Assembly: GCF_003002025.1 (NCBI RefSeq)
Contig: NZ_PVZB01000001.1
Coordinates: forward strand, 496,001-560,000
Source of the DNA: Paraburkholderia sp. BL25I1N1
GTDB lineage: Bacteria > Pseudomonadota > Gammaproteobacteria > Burkholderiales > Burkholderiaceae
DNA length: 64,000 nt
Direction: 5' to 3'
The translations under genes and the position numbers were made by a program. Under the pieces are notes generated by a model. The model saw only the letters and a list, made by a program, of their open reading frames with translations. It was not told the DNA's origin and ran no database searches. Below are positions 39,001 through 47,036 of this stretch, piece after piece (position 1 is the first letter of the stretch; each line of letters starts with the position of its first letter).

Positions 39001-39148
39001 GCAGGGCGATCCGCTGCCGGCCTGGCAGCGCGTGGCAAGCAGTGGGCTGCTGGTGAAGACCATCGACGGCGCCCATACCGATCTCGTTGTCGAACCGCAC
39101 CTGGCCACCGTGGCCGATACGCTCGCGCGCAGGCTGGCCGGCGCGTAG
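36083..39148 (+). CDS. Acetoacetyl-CoA synthetase-like adenylation-carrier-thioesterase protein
   Basis: This multidomain enzyme has 1021 residues. Residues 1-660 are an adenylation domain of acetoacetyl-CoA synthetase type (FFPNVELNYAQ, MFSSGTTGKPKCIVHG, SISGGTDIIGCF, WTHGDIIEF, GRSDGVLNVRGINVSPGEIY, catalytic Lys626 in VTHNGKPSE). Residues 690-760 are a peptidyl-carrier domain with Ser709 in LGGHSLL as phosphopantetheine site. Residues 770-1021 are a type I thioesterase with Ser838 in GYSFGG and His998. There is no condensation, ketosynthase or reductase domain and no nearby phosphopantetheinyl transferase. It should activate a beta-keto or related acid, load it on its own carrier and release it through the thioesterase. 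Confidence 0.88.
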   Translation: MNHENFVGASMRMYAREPVFQNLPERVAESRISRFTAALETFTGERFADYPELHAYSTREFRRFWQCFLQWTDGMAWGGAAEPVCVGDECETARFFPNVELNYAQSVLGRKIAPDDSPALTARYADGRRETMTRGELRERVARLACSLNELGLRPGDRVVAMMRNDAHAIVTALAVTALGATLSTAAPETGVQAILDRFEPLEPRMLFAHTTQRSFDTAGSLASHVAAVAAALPTLTNVVCLDETPLPSTVSQPQHSLRDLIVQGDAARFEWRRFPFNHPLFIMFSSGTTGKPKCIVHGAGGTLLEHLKEHQLHSDLGPGDKLYFHTSCSWMMWNWQLSVLASGVEIVTYDGPVAEVDTLWRLVADERVTVFGTSPAYLKMCEDAGLKPGEQFGLDALRAMMSTGAVLYDSQFEWVRAYVKPLQLQSISGGTDIIGCFVLGNPNLPVYAGEAQCKSLGLDVQAWNEGKPTSMTGELVCVNPFPSRPLGFFGDADGSRFHAAYFKANPGVWTHGDIIEFSAQGSARLHGRSDGVLNVRGINVSPGEIYRIVSSIGEINQSMVVAQTTHDANGSGQRVVLLLVLRRGAKMSAALASRVRRELMLQGSAALVPDVIAEVEALPVTHNGKPSEAAARDAVNGLPVRNLSSLANPGCVEKISAHPALTRTRRELPEPGESAEQVEVYLCALWEQLFSFAPVSLDDNFFELGGHSLLAAQMLAEIRLATGRTLPLATLIIAPTIARLAAVITGERAQDTHPNIVPMRAGRGRPVFMLHSITGSVMECLTLAGALENERPVYGLQARGLDGDEEPQRSVEEMATVYIQQMRAVQPSGPYALVGYSFGGLVAFEIAQQLVAAGEKIELLCLLDTYVDERYLPWHEWLSFQCEVMAERARAFRTLSTRSRVAYMKERVFGAADRIRMRLGKMAARPAADTQGLPPALRQVRESMRVAMATYRPRRYLGSPIVYVRASAREGGQGDPLPAWQRVASSGLLVKTIDGAHTDLVVEPHLATVADTLARRLAGA

Positions 39149-39466
39149 CGAGTCGAAGGGCCGCCGGCGGCGTCGCTCACGGCAACAGGTTGCGCAAACT
39201 CGGCAGCCGGTTGCCAAGCGACGCGTTGAGCGCGGCGATATCGTCCAGACGCATGGCGGCGTTGAACGCGCCGACGAAACGCAGCACCACGGCGACGGTG
39301 ACTTATTCAGGCTTGCCGGTAAGCGGCGCTGCGTTTGCGGAACAGGTCGAGAAGCCGAAGTTCACGTGATCGATCCCGAATGAGCAAACGCGGACAGCTC
39401 GTATGCGCCGTATGTGGATATCAATCAGGCTCTCTTCGATTTCACTCGCGAGAGCCCGACGCCTGA
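39149..39466. other. Intergenic region with possible gene remnant
   Basis: On the minus strand 39297-39177 a short frame reads RFVGAFNAAMRLDDIAALNA and ends in RLPSLRNLLP before a stop. It looks like the C-terminal tail of a real protein but is bounded upstream by TAA. No start with a ribosome binding site is present. The rest shows nothing I can interpret. Confidence 0.3.
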
Positions 39467-39979
39467 TCACTTGTTGACGGAAGCCAGGAACGGTATCGAC
39501 CTTTGCGACTTGTCGAGCGAGGCGGTATAGCGTTCGGCGCGCGGCCGTGCCGCGATCTGGACTAGCCTGCCGGAACAGCGCGCGACCTCCGCCGCCACGT
39601 CTTCGTTCAACCAGTTCCACCAGGACGTATTCCGTTCACCGAGAAGAATCAGGTCAGCCGCCGTCTCTTCGGCAACAGAAGCGATCGCGCGCCCGATCGT
39701 CATTCTGGTTAGTGGCAACGTCATCATGCGGACTTCGACTGAACGCGCCTGACCGTCCAGCACGTCCCTGGCACGTGTGATCACCTGGCGGCCATGCTCC
39801 TCCATTGACTCGACGATCAGGTCGACGTAACAGTCGGCGGCGTCAATCAAACAGGGCGTCAGGTCGACTACGTGGAGCGCGACGATTTGGGCGTCGTACT
39901 TTCGTGCGGCTTCAATGGCGGACGCGAGGATAGTATCCGCGGGACTTGCACTGATTGCGACGAGTATCTTCTTGAACAT
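39467..39979 (-). CDS. Universal stress protein (UspA family)
   Basis: This cytoplasmic protein of 170 residues has the UspA fold. It starts MFKKILVAISASPADTIL, has ALHVVDLTP in the second strand, and ADLILLGERNTSWWNWL where ATP-binding members carry a G-x2-G-x9-G loop. That loop is not intact, so it may not bind ATP. ATG 39979 with AGAGGTG upstream is chosen over a frame 14 codons longer. It is convergent with the A-T-TE gene. Confidence 0.88.
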   Translation of the reverse strand: MFKKILVAISASPADTILASAIEAARKYDAQIVALHVVDLTPCLIDAADCYVDLIVESMEEHGRQVITRARDVLDGQARSVEVRMMTLPLTRMTIGRAIASVAEETAADLILLGERNTSWWNWLNEDVAAEVARCSGRLVQIAARPRAERYTASLDKSQRSIPFLASVNK

Positions 39980-40186
39980 TCTGGGCACCTCTTGACTGGT
40001 CAGATAAGCTATCTTGACCATGCAGAATGAGCGCTGAATGAGCAGAGGTAGATTCGAAAAAGACAGCGACCCGCTTCGGTCCGGAGGCCGCGCATCGGTT
40101 CGCGCAGACGCTGGGGCGATTGCCCATGATCGACATGGGTCGGTTTTGCGTCGCGGAGGCGGGCACGCTTGGGAGACCGGGGCAAT

Positions 40187-41188
40187 TCAGAATGTGAGGG
40201 GACTTCCCCGTTCCGTTGCGACGCTGAAGGCGTCGACATCGAAATCGGGCACCTTGCCGTGCGCCGGATGCGCAACCGCAGCGAATGCGTAAAGTCTCAA
40301 CCACTCGCTGTAGCCTTGTACGAGAAAGCCTCCTGAGCGTTCTATATATTGCTGGCGGGACATCTCATAGACCTCCCGAAGCGCAAACCACGGCACATGC
40401 GGCAAATCGTGATGCACCAGATGATAGTTATTGTTCAGAAACAGCAGACGCCAGAACCACGCCGCTTCGTTAATAACGCTGCGATGCTCATGCGCTTGCG
40501 CCTCGCGATGTTCCTGAAACGAACGGATCGAACTCAACGACAGCGCTCCATAGCCCGCGCCAACAAAAAAGACCCACGCCGGGATTCCGCACGCATGTTG
40601 CAGCCACGCTGCGAGCGCACCAACGGCGGCGAAGTGCGCGAGCCACAGTGGAATATCGCGCCAATCGCGGCTTTTGATCTTGCGCAGCGCGTCCACGCCG
40701 GTCGCCGCGATGGAGAACGCCGGCCCGACCAGCAGACGGCCGACAAACGTATTGCGGAAAGTCAGCAACGCGCGAATGGACCAACCGGTGTGTCGCCAAA
40801 CGAGCGCGCTGACGAAATAGCTTTCAGGGTCGCGCTCGGAATGCGTCAGATGCGGATCGTCGTGATGCCGAAGATGTGAATCGCGATAGATGCCATACGG
40901 AAACCACACGGCAAGCGGCGCGAAACCGAGCAGGGCATTGACGAACGGCGAACGCGTAGGGTGCCCATGCAGCAGTTCGTGTTGCAACGACATGTACCAC
41001 GTGCCGAGCACGGTGAGCAGAAGCGTCGTGAGCGGCAGTCCGAGCACGCGCGCATGGGTCGCCACGCCGAACCATCCCCCATAGATCGTGACGATCAGTG
41101 CCCAGGTCGGCCATTGCGTGCGCCATGTCCAACTTGTCGCCAGACGGGCGACGGTGTTGCGTTGCGTGTCGTCGAGATAAATCGCCAT
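40187..41188 (-). CDS. Membrane fatty acid desaturase
   Basis: This integral membrane di-iron enzyme has 333 residues. The three histidine boxes are HELLHGHP, HLRHHDDPH and NNNYHLVHHDLPH, spaced as in acyl-lipid desaturases and related hydroxylases. Hydrophobic pairs flank the boxes. It should insert a double bond or hydroxyl group into a membrane acyl chain; the regiochemistry is unknown. No electron-transfer partner lies next to it. The gene has no obvious ribosome binding site. Confidence 0.88.
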   Translation of the reverse strand: MAIYLDDTQRNTVARLATSWTWRTQWPTWALIVTIYGGWFGVATHARVLGLPLTTLLLTVLGTWYMSLQHELLHGHPTRSPFVNALLGFAPLAVWFPYGIYRDSHLRHHDDPHLTHSERDPESYFVSALVWRHTGWSIRALLTFRNTFVGRLLVGPAFSIAATGVDALRKIKSRDWRDIPLWLAHFAAVGALAAWLQHACGIPAWVFFVGAGYGALSLSSIRSFQEHREAQAHEHRSVINEAAWFWRLLFLNNNYHLVHHDLPHVPWFALREVYEMSRQQYIERSGGFLVQGYSEWLRLYAFAAVAHPAHGKVPDFDVDAFSVATERGSPLTF

Positions 41189-41339
41189 GAACAGGATCGG
41201 TCGGAATGCAGGTTCAGACCGATCCTACGGACCCTCGCGCGTTGCCAGAACCAATTTGTTCAGCAATGCATCTGTGAAAACGTGAAAAGGCGGCCGGCCC
41301 TAAGCGCCGGCGCGCCTTCCGGGCTTGCCGGTCATACGC

Positions 41340-42128
41340 TCAGCGCGCGTCCGCCACGCGGCAGGCGTGATCCTGGAGGCCTTCGGCCGAGCCGCTGCCG
41401 TTGTCCACGTCGATCCCGCTGTTGAGGATCAGCCAGCCGTCCTTGTCAGCGGACGGTCCCGCACCGGTCACGAGAATGGTTTGCCCGGCCATCGCCGCAT
41501 CGCCCTGGTTGTCTCTCGCGACGATGCGAAACGGGTTGTCGGCTCCTTCAAGCGAGGTCACGCGCATGATGCGGTAGCGATCGCCGTCGAGCGTTTCCCA
41601 GCGCCATTGACCCGGTGAATCTTTGGCGTGACGGGCGAGCGCTTCGCTGATATCGGCGCGCATACAATCGATATGAATATGCAACTGGTTCTGCGTGCGG
41701 CGATATTGCGAATTGATTTCGAGGCTGAGCTCATTGTCGGGCAGCGAGCGCATGACCGATTTCTCGACGTAGGTCCGCGCGTCCCACGCGTCGGCCCAGT
41801 AATCCTGCGCATGCGGTGCAAGCACAAGCGGGCTTTCGATACCGGTAATGCGGTCGGTCGGAATCAACAGGTGCTGCGAGCGTCCGACGATATCCTTCAG
41901 GATAGCGTAGCGTTTGTTCAGATCGACAAACGTGCATTGACCGGGCGTGCCGGTTGCCTGCTGGGACGGCACGCAGCGCAGATCGACGATTTTCCACAGC
42001 GCATTCGAGTCGACCGCGGCGAGGCGCGCGCATGCGCTGGCGGCCAACGCGAGGGTCAACGCCGCGGCGATTCGCGCGCCGTGGCGCAAGAGGGCCCGCC
42101 GCGGGAGAGCGGGCATTTGAGTTTTCAT
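41340..42128 (-). CDS. cdh: CDP-diacylglycerol diphosphatase
   Basis: This exported protein of 262 residues hydrolyses CDP-diacylglycerol to phosphatidate and CMP. The N terminus has a twin-arginine-like RRALLRHG and a hydrophobic stretch ending LAASAC, which may be a lipobox. Family motifs follow: ALWKIVDLRCVP, LLIPTDRITGIESP, YWADAWDAR, LSLEINSQYRRTQNQLHIHIDC with the HxHxD-type active-site segment. It lies 48 bases beyond the stop of the amidase gene on the same strand and may be read through from it. Confidence 0.9.
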   Translation of the reverse strand: MKTQMPALPRRALLRHGARIAAALTLALAASACARLAAVDSNALWKIVDLRCVPSQQATGTPGQCTFVDLNKRYAILKDIVGRSQHLLIPTDRITGIESPLVLAPHAQDYWADAWDARTYVEKSVMRSLPDNELSLEINSQYRRTQNQLHIHIDCMRADISEALARHAKDSPGQWRWETLDGDRYRIMRVTSLEGADNPFRIVARDNQGDAAMAGQTILVTGAGPSADKDGWLILNSGIDVDNGSGSAEGLQDHACRVADAR

Positions 42129-42176
42129 CGGCGGAGTAGTTGAGTTTTTTGGAGGCGTTGTGAAGGTGATTCGGTA

Positions 42177-43631
42177 TCAGAGCACAGGCGCCGGCAATGC
42201 GCCAAGCAACCGTTCGAACGCAATACCAATCGCAAGAAGACGCCGGTCCTCGCCGAGCGGGCCGTCCAGTTCGAGTCCGACCGGCAGGCCGCTCGCGGTC
42301 ATGCCCGCAGGCAGCGAAAGTCCCGGTATGCCCGAGGTGCTGGCCGGATCGGTGTTGCGCAGGAAAGCGTCCATGGTGTCGATGGCCGCCGAGCCGTCGA
42401 TCGATACGACCGACGAACCGTTCACTTCGTCGATCGGCACGGCGGCGAGACGCGTGGTCGGGAACAGCAGCGCGTCGAGGCGCTCGTCGGCGAAGGTCGC
42501 GGCCATGTACTGCTGCAAGCGCGGCCGCCAATGATTCAGCGCGTCCTCGTAGCGCTCGCCGAGCACATCGCCGAGCACGGCGTCGTAGATCGCGCGCACG
42601 TCCGGGCTGGCAATACGGGCCGCCAGTTCGACGACGGTTTTGACGGGCGCGTCGTTGGCGACGAGCCAGGCGAGCACGTCGTCACGCGGCTCATGGATCG
42701 CAATCGGGCCGCCCACCATGGCGTTCAGATCGTCCAGTTCGCTCATGGCCACCGGCACGAACACCACGCCCGCCGCTTCGAGCTGCTGCAACGCGGCCCG
42801 TGCGACGTCCTCCACCTGCCGTTCGAGTCCTTGCCAGAGCGGCGCGGGCAAGCCAATGCGCAAGCCGTTCAACGCGACATCCGGCAACGCGCCGGCGCCG
42901 GTGATCACGCCGTCGAGCAGCGCAATATCGGCGACGCTGCGCGCCATCGGTCCGACGGTGTCGCGCGTATGACTGATCGGCACCACGGCGTGCGGATCGT
43001 GATAGCGCCGTTCGGCGCCGCCGTTGCCGACCGATGGACGAAACCCCGCCGTGCCCGTCAACGCGGCGGGAATGCGCGTCGAGCCGCCGGTGTCGGTGCC
43101 GAGACCCGCAGGTACGATGCGCGCGGCGATCGCCGCCGCCGTGCCGCCCGACGAACCGCCCGGAATCAGCGAGGGATCGTAGGGATTGCGCACCGGGCCC
43201 GCATGCGTGGCGAGGTTCGTGCTCGTGATGCCGAACGCCAGTTCATGCATATTCGCCTTGCCGAGCAGGATCGCGCCGGCGTCGACGAGGCGCTGCACCG
43301 AGGGCGCGTTGGTCTTCGGTATGAAGCCCTCGAGCGCCGGCGTGCCCGCCGAGGTCTGCATGCCCGCCGTGTTGATGTTGTCCTTCACGACCACGGGCAA
43401 ACCCGCGAGCGGCAAGCGGGCCTTCTCGGCCGCGGGCAAGGCGTCGATGCGCCGCGCGGCGGCGAGCGCGCCGTCGAGGTCGAGCGTGGTGAGCGCATTG
43501 AGGCTCGAAAGCGCCGCCGCGCGCGCGAGCAAGGTGGCCACGTAATCGGCGGCCTTCAGGCGGCCGGACTGGATCGCGGCAACCGCTTCGGTGGCGGTCA
43601 ACGCGAGTTGTTCATCGACGGTCCATGTCAT
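42177..43631 (-). CDS. Amidase signature family protein
   Basis: This hydrolase of 484 residues has the Ser-cisSer-Lys triad. VVVKDNINTAGMQTSAGT supplies Lys, GGSSGGTAAAIAARIVP the cis-Ser, and GLGTDTGGSTRIPA the nucleophilic Ser. It is closest in style to IaaH-type indoleacetamide hydrolases, but the substrate cannot be read from the sequence. Its first 20 bases overlap the end of the ferritin-like gene, which implies translational coupling. Confidence 0.9.
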   Translation of the reverse strand: MTWTVDEQLALTATEAVAAIQSGRLKAADYVATLLARAAALSSLNALTTLDLDGALAAARRIDALPAAEKARLPLAGLPVVVKDNINTAGMQTSAGTPALEGFIPKTNAPSVQRLVDAGAILLGKANMHELAFGITSTNLATHAGPVRNPYDPSLIPGGSSGGTAAAIAARIVPAGLGTDTGGSTRIPAALTGTAGFRPSVGNGGAERRYHDPHAVVPISHTRDTVGPMARSVADIALLDGVITGAGALPDVALNGLRIGLPAPLWQGLERQVEDVARAALQQLEAAGVVFVPVAMSELDDLNAMVGGPIAIHEPRDDVLAWLVANDAPVKTVVELAARIASPDVRAIYDAVLGDVLGERYEDALNHWRPRLQQYMAATFADERLDALLFPTTRLAAVPIDEVNGSSVVSIDGSAAIDTMDAFLRNTDPASTSGIPGLSLPAGMTASGLPVGLELDGPLGEDRRLLAIGIAFERLLGALPAPVL

Positions 43632-44565
43632 GGCCGGCGTCTCCTTGTCCTGATGAGGTGTCCCGGCGCGCGGGCTTCATGAAGCGCAGGGCGAAGCGGG
43701 CCAGCGTGGGCACCAGCCTGGGCCGCAGCAGTCTCGCATCGTAACCGCTCATGCGCCGGTCGTTTTCCGCGAGGCAGAGCGCGAACAGGTCGGGCGCATT
43801 CATGGCCTCGCCGATCACACCGCTGCTCGCGGGCAGAAAATTCGAATCGTGCGCCATGCCTTTCGCGTCGATGCCTCGCGCGATCGCGAGGCGCTGCCAG
43901 ATGAGCACCACCCAGATCGCGGCCACGCGCAGCGAATGCCACGGTCTGCGCCACAGCGGCATGGTGCTCCGATACCACGCGACCCAGTTGATGAAAAATA
44001 GAATGTGGCGCGCTTCCTCCTGAATGACCGGTTCGAAAGTCTCGACCAGCGCCGCGGGGAAAAAGCCGGACTCCTGCGCTGAGCGGAATAGCCCGAACGC
44101 AAAGAAACTGTCGATGCACTCGCTATAGCCCGTGCGCATCCATTCCCATTCGGCGTCGCGCGGCGGCGGATAGTCGGGCTCGGGCGCGATCTCGATGCCG
44201 TAGGCGGCGATCAGCCTGGACAGCACGTGCTTGTGACGCGCTTCTTCGTCGCCGTCCATGGTGATGGCTTCGCGCAGCAGGGGATCGCGCAATTGCGCGG
44301 CGTAGGTATGGACGGCGATCGACGCGCGGCCTTCGGTCTGCACCGCGATGTCCCAGATAGGCAGCGAACAGAGCCGCTCGAGCGCATCGGGCGGCAAGGG
44401 CGGCCAATCGAGCACGGCCGGTTTATAAGGGTTGTGGGTTTCAAGCAGCATGCGGCAAAACATCTGCTTGTGCGCCTCGGAACCGATCTTCACGCGGGCG
44501 GGGTCGCGGAATGTCCAGTGGCGCAGGGTACGGTCTTCGGCAACATCTGTCAGTGTGTCGGACAT
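43612..44565 (-). CDS. Ferritin-like di-iron protein
   Basis: The 317-residue helical protein has two conserved carboxylate-His motifs, GDEEARHKHVLSRL and IQEEARHILFFINW, typical of ferritin-like di-iron four-helix bundles. The C-terminal third is basic and includes one hydrophobic helix (VAAIWVVLIWQRLAI). The activity is unknown; oxidation of an amine or lipid is plausible. ATG 44565 (MSDTLTDVAED) is chosen because the longer frame lacks homologous character. It is followed by an overlapping amidase gene. Confidence 0.75.
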   Translation of the reverse strand: MSDTLTDVAEDRTLRHWTFRDPARVKIGSEAHKQMFCRMLLETHNPYKPAVLDWPPLPPDALERLCSLPIWDIAVQTEGRASIAVHTYAAQLRDPLLREAITMDGDEEARHKHVLSRLIAAYGIEIAPEPDYPPPRDAEWEWMRTGYSECIDSFFAFGLFRSAQESGFFPAALVETFEPVIQEEARHILFFINWVAWYRSTMPLWRRPWHSLRVAAIWVVLIWQRLAIARGIDAKGMAHDSNFLPASSGVIGEAMNAPDLFALCLAENDRRMSGYDARLLRPRLVPTLARFALRFMKPARRDTSSGQGDAGHDMDRR

Positions 44566-44696
44566 GGCAGGCGTACAGAGGGCGAACTCGATGTGTCGCC
44601 CATTCTGGCACAACCGTTCAAAATCCGATGCCTGGCGGCGCAGGCTGGCTGGCGCCGCCCCCAACGTACATGAAACCGGAGACGCGATCGGTGACG

Positions 44697-44912
44697 TTAC
44701 TGATGGTTATCGATCCACATGCGTCCCCAGCGAAATGCGTAAGCCAGTGCGTGCTCTTCGTCGAAGAAATAATCGAGCGCGTCGAATGAATAATGCTGCT
44801 CGTGATTGGCGGAAGTTTTCTCGATGGTCAGATTGGCGGCGAACAGGCCGTTCGGTAATTGTTGTGCGGCCGGTGCAACTTCATAACCCTTGTAGCGAAT
44901 ATGTGCGTTCAT
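44697..44912 (-). CDS. Small conserved-looking protein
   Basis: This protein of 71 residues begins MNAHIRYKGYEVAPAAQQ and ends with an aromatic, acidic helix (FDEEHALAYAFRWGRMWIDN). The compact fold-like pattern (strand, strand, helix) suggests a real gene. I do not recognise the family. There is no clear ribosome binding site. Confidence 0.5.
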   Translation of the reverse strand: MNAHIRYKGYEVAPAAQQLPNGLFAANLTIEKTSANHEQHYSFDALDYFFDEEHALAYAFRWGRMWIDNHQ

Positions 44913-45234
44913 GATTTTTTGCAGTCGTTATGCCCCGCTTGCGTCGAAAAGGCCGGCACTTCGGACGCAACCCCTAGGGTCACGCGGCCGGTAAATCAGC
45001 GGGCAGGATCAAGCCTAGGCCGCGCTGCGCAGCGGGTGAACCAATCTTTTGTCGTAAGCAAATCTGAAGGGAAGTGTGCAGAAGCCCCGATCGGATCATA
45101 TTCGCTGTGTTCGAACACACTATCCGGCGTAGCGGGATACGGGTCTGTTATGTGCCGCACGTTCGCGCGAACGACCGCGCCGTGGGCCGCCCAGGCGGGT
45201 CCACGGCGTTGCGAGTCCGTTAGTGGAGGGGGAG
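44913..45234. other. Intergenic region with a long hairpin
   Basis: GCCGTGG (45179-45185) pairs with CCACGGC (45201-45207), with an inner CCGCC/GGCGG. On the minus strand it lies 28 bases after the FMN-reductase stop, where it could stabilise or end that transcript, although no T tract follows. The palindrome GTTCGCGCGAAC is next to it at 45161-45172. No gene is supported. Confidence 0.45.
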
Positions 45235-45897
45235 TTAAACCGCGTGCAGCAGGCGCGCGGGTTGTGTTTCCTTGAGGGCGTTGCCGGCCGGCGGCGCGGC
45301 GGCCGCCGTGCCGTGCGCATTGAACGCCAGCGCGAATTGCGCGGCCTGCTGGCCGACGGTGGCGAGCTGATCGACCACCTTCGCGTCGGAGCAGGTGTCG
45401 ACGGTATCGAAGCGCGTTTCCAGCGTATTGATGCCGGCGCCGAACGGCGTGGGCCAGCCGCGCAACGCGTGGACGATCGAGCGCAACGACGTCAGCACCG
45501 AGCCCGCGGCCTGCCAGCCATAAGCCGTGACGATACAGCCCACCGCGCGGCCATCCAGATACGGGCGCTCGTCGGCGCGCAGCTCCTCCAGCGTGTCGAG
45601 CGCGTTCTTGACCAGACCGGACACGCCGCCGTGATAGCCGGGCGTGGCGATGACGAGCGCGTCCGCATGGCGCACGGCCTCGATCAGTTCGAGTTGTTCG
45701 TCCGTGCGGTGAGCCTGTTCCGGCGCGTAGTGGGGCAGGCTATGCAGGAAGGTGCCGCCGAACAGGCGGGTGTTCGCGCCGGCTTCCTGCGCGCCGCGCA
45801 ACGCGAAGCCGAGCGCGCGCTCGGTCGACGAAGCGGCGCGTGTCGTGCCGCCAATGCCGATAACGAGCGGCCGGCGATGATGATCGAAACTGGTCAA
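45235..45897 (-). CDS. NADPH-dependent FMN reductase (flavodoxin fold)
   Basis: The 220-residue product has the flavodoxin-like NADPH:FMN reductase fold. LVIGIGGTTRAASSTERAL is the FMN phosphate-binding loop. ADALVIATPGYHGGVSGLVKNALD is the GS-Y-x-G-type motif seen in chromate and azo reductases, and DGRAVGCIVTAYGWQAAG is the third signature. AAGGAG is placed correctly for a TTG start at 45897 and not for any upstream ATG, so a TTG start is proposed. It may provide reduced flavin to a monooxygenase. Confidence 0.85.
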   Translation of the reverse strand: MTSFDHHRRPLVIGIGGTTRAASSTERALGFALRGAQEAGANTRLFGGTFLHSLPHYAPEQAHRTDEQLELIEAVRHADALVIATPGYHGGVSGLVKNALDTLEELRADERPYLDGRAVGCIVTAYGWQAAGSVLTSLRSIVHALRGWPTPFGAGINTLETRFDTVDTCSDAKVVDQLATVGQQAAQFALAFNAHGTAAAAPPAGNALKETQPARLLHAV

Positions 45898-46151
45898 CGA
45901 AATGCTCCTTCGGTAGCGGCTCACGGTGCGCCGGCACGGGGCTGCGCGCGGCGGACCGGGGCGAACCGGACTTTGAAGCGTTATCTTAATCAGCGCCGGG
46001 TCCCGCACGAAGTGACTTTATGTTCTAACGATATAACCGCGCGGCGTTTGCCGCAGCGGCGGCGCGCCCGCCTTCGGCGTGGCGGAGCCTATGCCGCATG
46101 CGCCGCAATGCACTTGAAGCCGCGCCGGATAAGCATATGCCGAAGCATTGT

Positions 46152-46180
46152 TTGGGGGCGCGATGACTCCCGGCTATGAT
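46152..46180 (+). promoter_or_regulatory. Predicted promoter of the candidate sRNA
   Basis: TTGGGG (46152-46157) and TATGAT (46175-46180) are separated by 17 bases, the optimal sigma-70 spacing. The -10 has one mismatch to consensus. Transcription would begin near 46187. Confidence 0.5.
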
Positions 46181-46186
46181 CGAATC

Positions 46187-46253
46187 GTCTCCTCCATGAC
46201 ACCTCCTTGACATGGGACTCGGCCCCGCCACGCAAATGGCGGGGCCTTTTTTT
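46187..46253 (+). ncRNA. Candidate small RNA with two anti-Shine-Dalgarno motifs
   Basis: A Rho-independent terminator with no coding gene before it ends a predicted transcript of about 67 bases. The 5' part contains TCTCCTCC (46188-46195) and ACCTCCTT (46201-46208). The second is identical to the anti-Shine-Dalgarno end of 16S rRNA. These C/U-rich motifs lie in the part not used by the terminator stem and would be free to pair with ribosome binding sites. No open frame of convincing quality overlaps it on the plus strand. The call rests on promoter, motifs and terminator, not on expression data. Confidence 0.55.
46221..46253 (+). terminator. Strong Rho-independent terminator
   Basis: GGCCCCGCCA (46221-46230) and TGGCGGGGCC (46237-46246) form a perfect 10-bp stem with a 6-base loop followed by seven T. 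It faces the plus strand and ends before the J-domain gene starts. Confidence 0.93.
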
Positions 46254-46358
46254 ATCCGCGCTCCGGGAGTTTTGCGGCCTGGCCACTTCACGATAAAGCC
46301 GTTTTCTGCATGTTACGATCGTCCGCAAAGCCAAAAACACGGCGAGGTCGAGCAAGCA

Positions 46359-47036
46359 ATGGCAACTCTTTATGACACCCTCGGCGTGCCCACGCACGCC
46401 ACCGACGAAGAAATCAAGCGGGCTTACCGCAAGGCCGCGATGAAGTGGCATCCCGACCGCAACAGCGGCGCCGAAGACGTTGCGCGCGCCACTTTCCAGG
46501 AAATCAAGGACGCGTACGCGATCCTCTCCGACGCCGCGCAGCGCAAGGTGTACGACGCGGTCTACGCCGAGCAGATGCGCGGCTGGGAGGCGCAGCACGC
46601 GCGCCAGCGGAAGGCGCAAGCCGAGCGCGAAGCGGCGTCGCGCGCCGCCGATGAAGCCGCGTACGCGGAGATGGTCTCGCTCGCCATGCGTTTCGCCGAC
46701 GAAGGCCACAACCGCGATGTGCTGTTCGGCGTGCTGCTCGGGCGTCGATGCGAGGCGCGGCGTGCCGCGCAGATCGCGGACAGCGTGTCGGCGTTGCAGG
46801 CCGCGCGGCGCGAACCGGCGAAGGCCGAAGCCGAGCCGGTCGCGGCGGATGCGTCCGGGAGTGCCGATAGTTCGGTCGCGACCGAGGCCACTGCGGCGAA
46901 AGATGACGCCGCCGCACAGGCTTCGCCAGGTCACCGCGCGCATCAGGACAAGCGCGAGGAACCCGTCGGCGATACGCATCCAGCCGGTGCCCTGAGCGGG
47001 CTCTGGTTCCAGTTTCTCAACGGCTTGCGGCTCTGA
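46359..47036 (+). CDS. DnaJ-domain protein
   Basis: This protein of 225 residues has an N-terminal J domain of about 65 residues (TLYDTLGVPTHATDEEIKRA, then the HPD motif in KWHPDRN). The middle is a charged helix rich in Arg, Gln, Ala and Glu, and the C terminus is low-complexity Ala/Glu-rich. There is no Gly/Phe region, zinc centre or substrate domain, so it is a type III co-chaperone that should recruit DnaK to a special client. ATG 46359 is set by the J-domain start; the longer frame reads through the terminator. Confidence 0.88.
   Translation: MATLYDTLGVPTHATDEEIKRAYRKAAMKWHPDRNSGAEDVARATFQEIKDAYAILSDAAQRKVYDAVYAEQMRGWEAQHARQRKAQAEREAASRAADEAAYAEMVSLAMRFADEGHNRDVLFGVLLGRRCEARRAAQIADSVSALQAARREPAKAEAEPVAADASGSADSSVATEATAAKDDAAAQASPGHRAHQDKREEPVGDTHPAGALSGLWFQFLNGLRL

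Noticed and set aside
46025..46291. Minus-strand frame of 88 codons across the candidate sRNA
   Set aside because: It reads through the terminator stem and lacks a start signal; the terminator faces the opposite strand.
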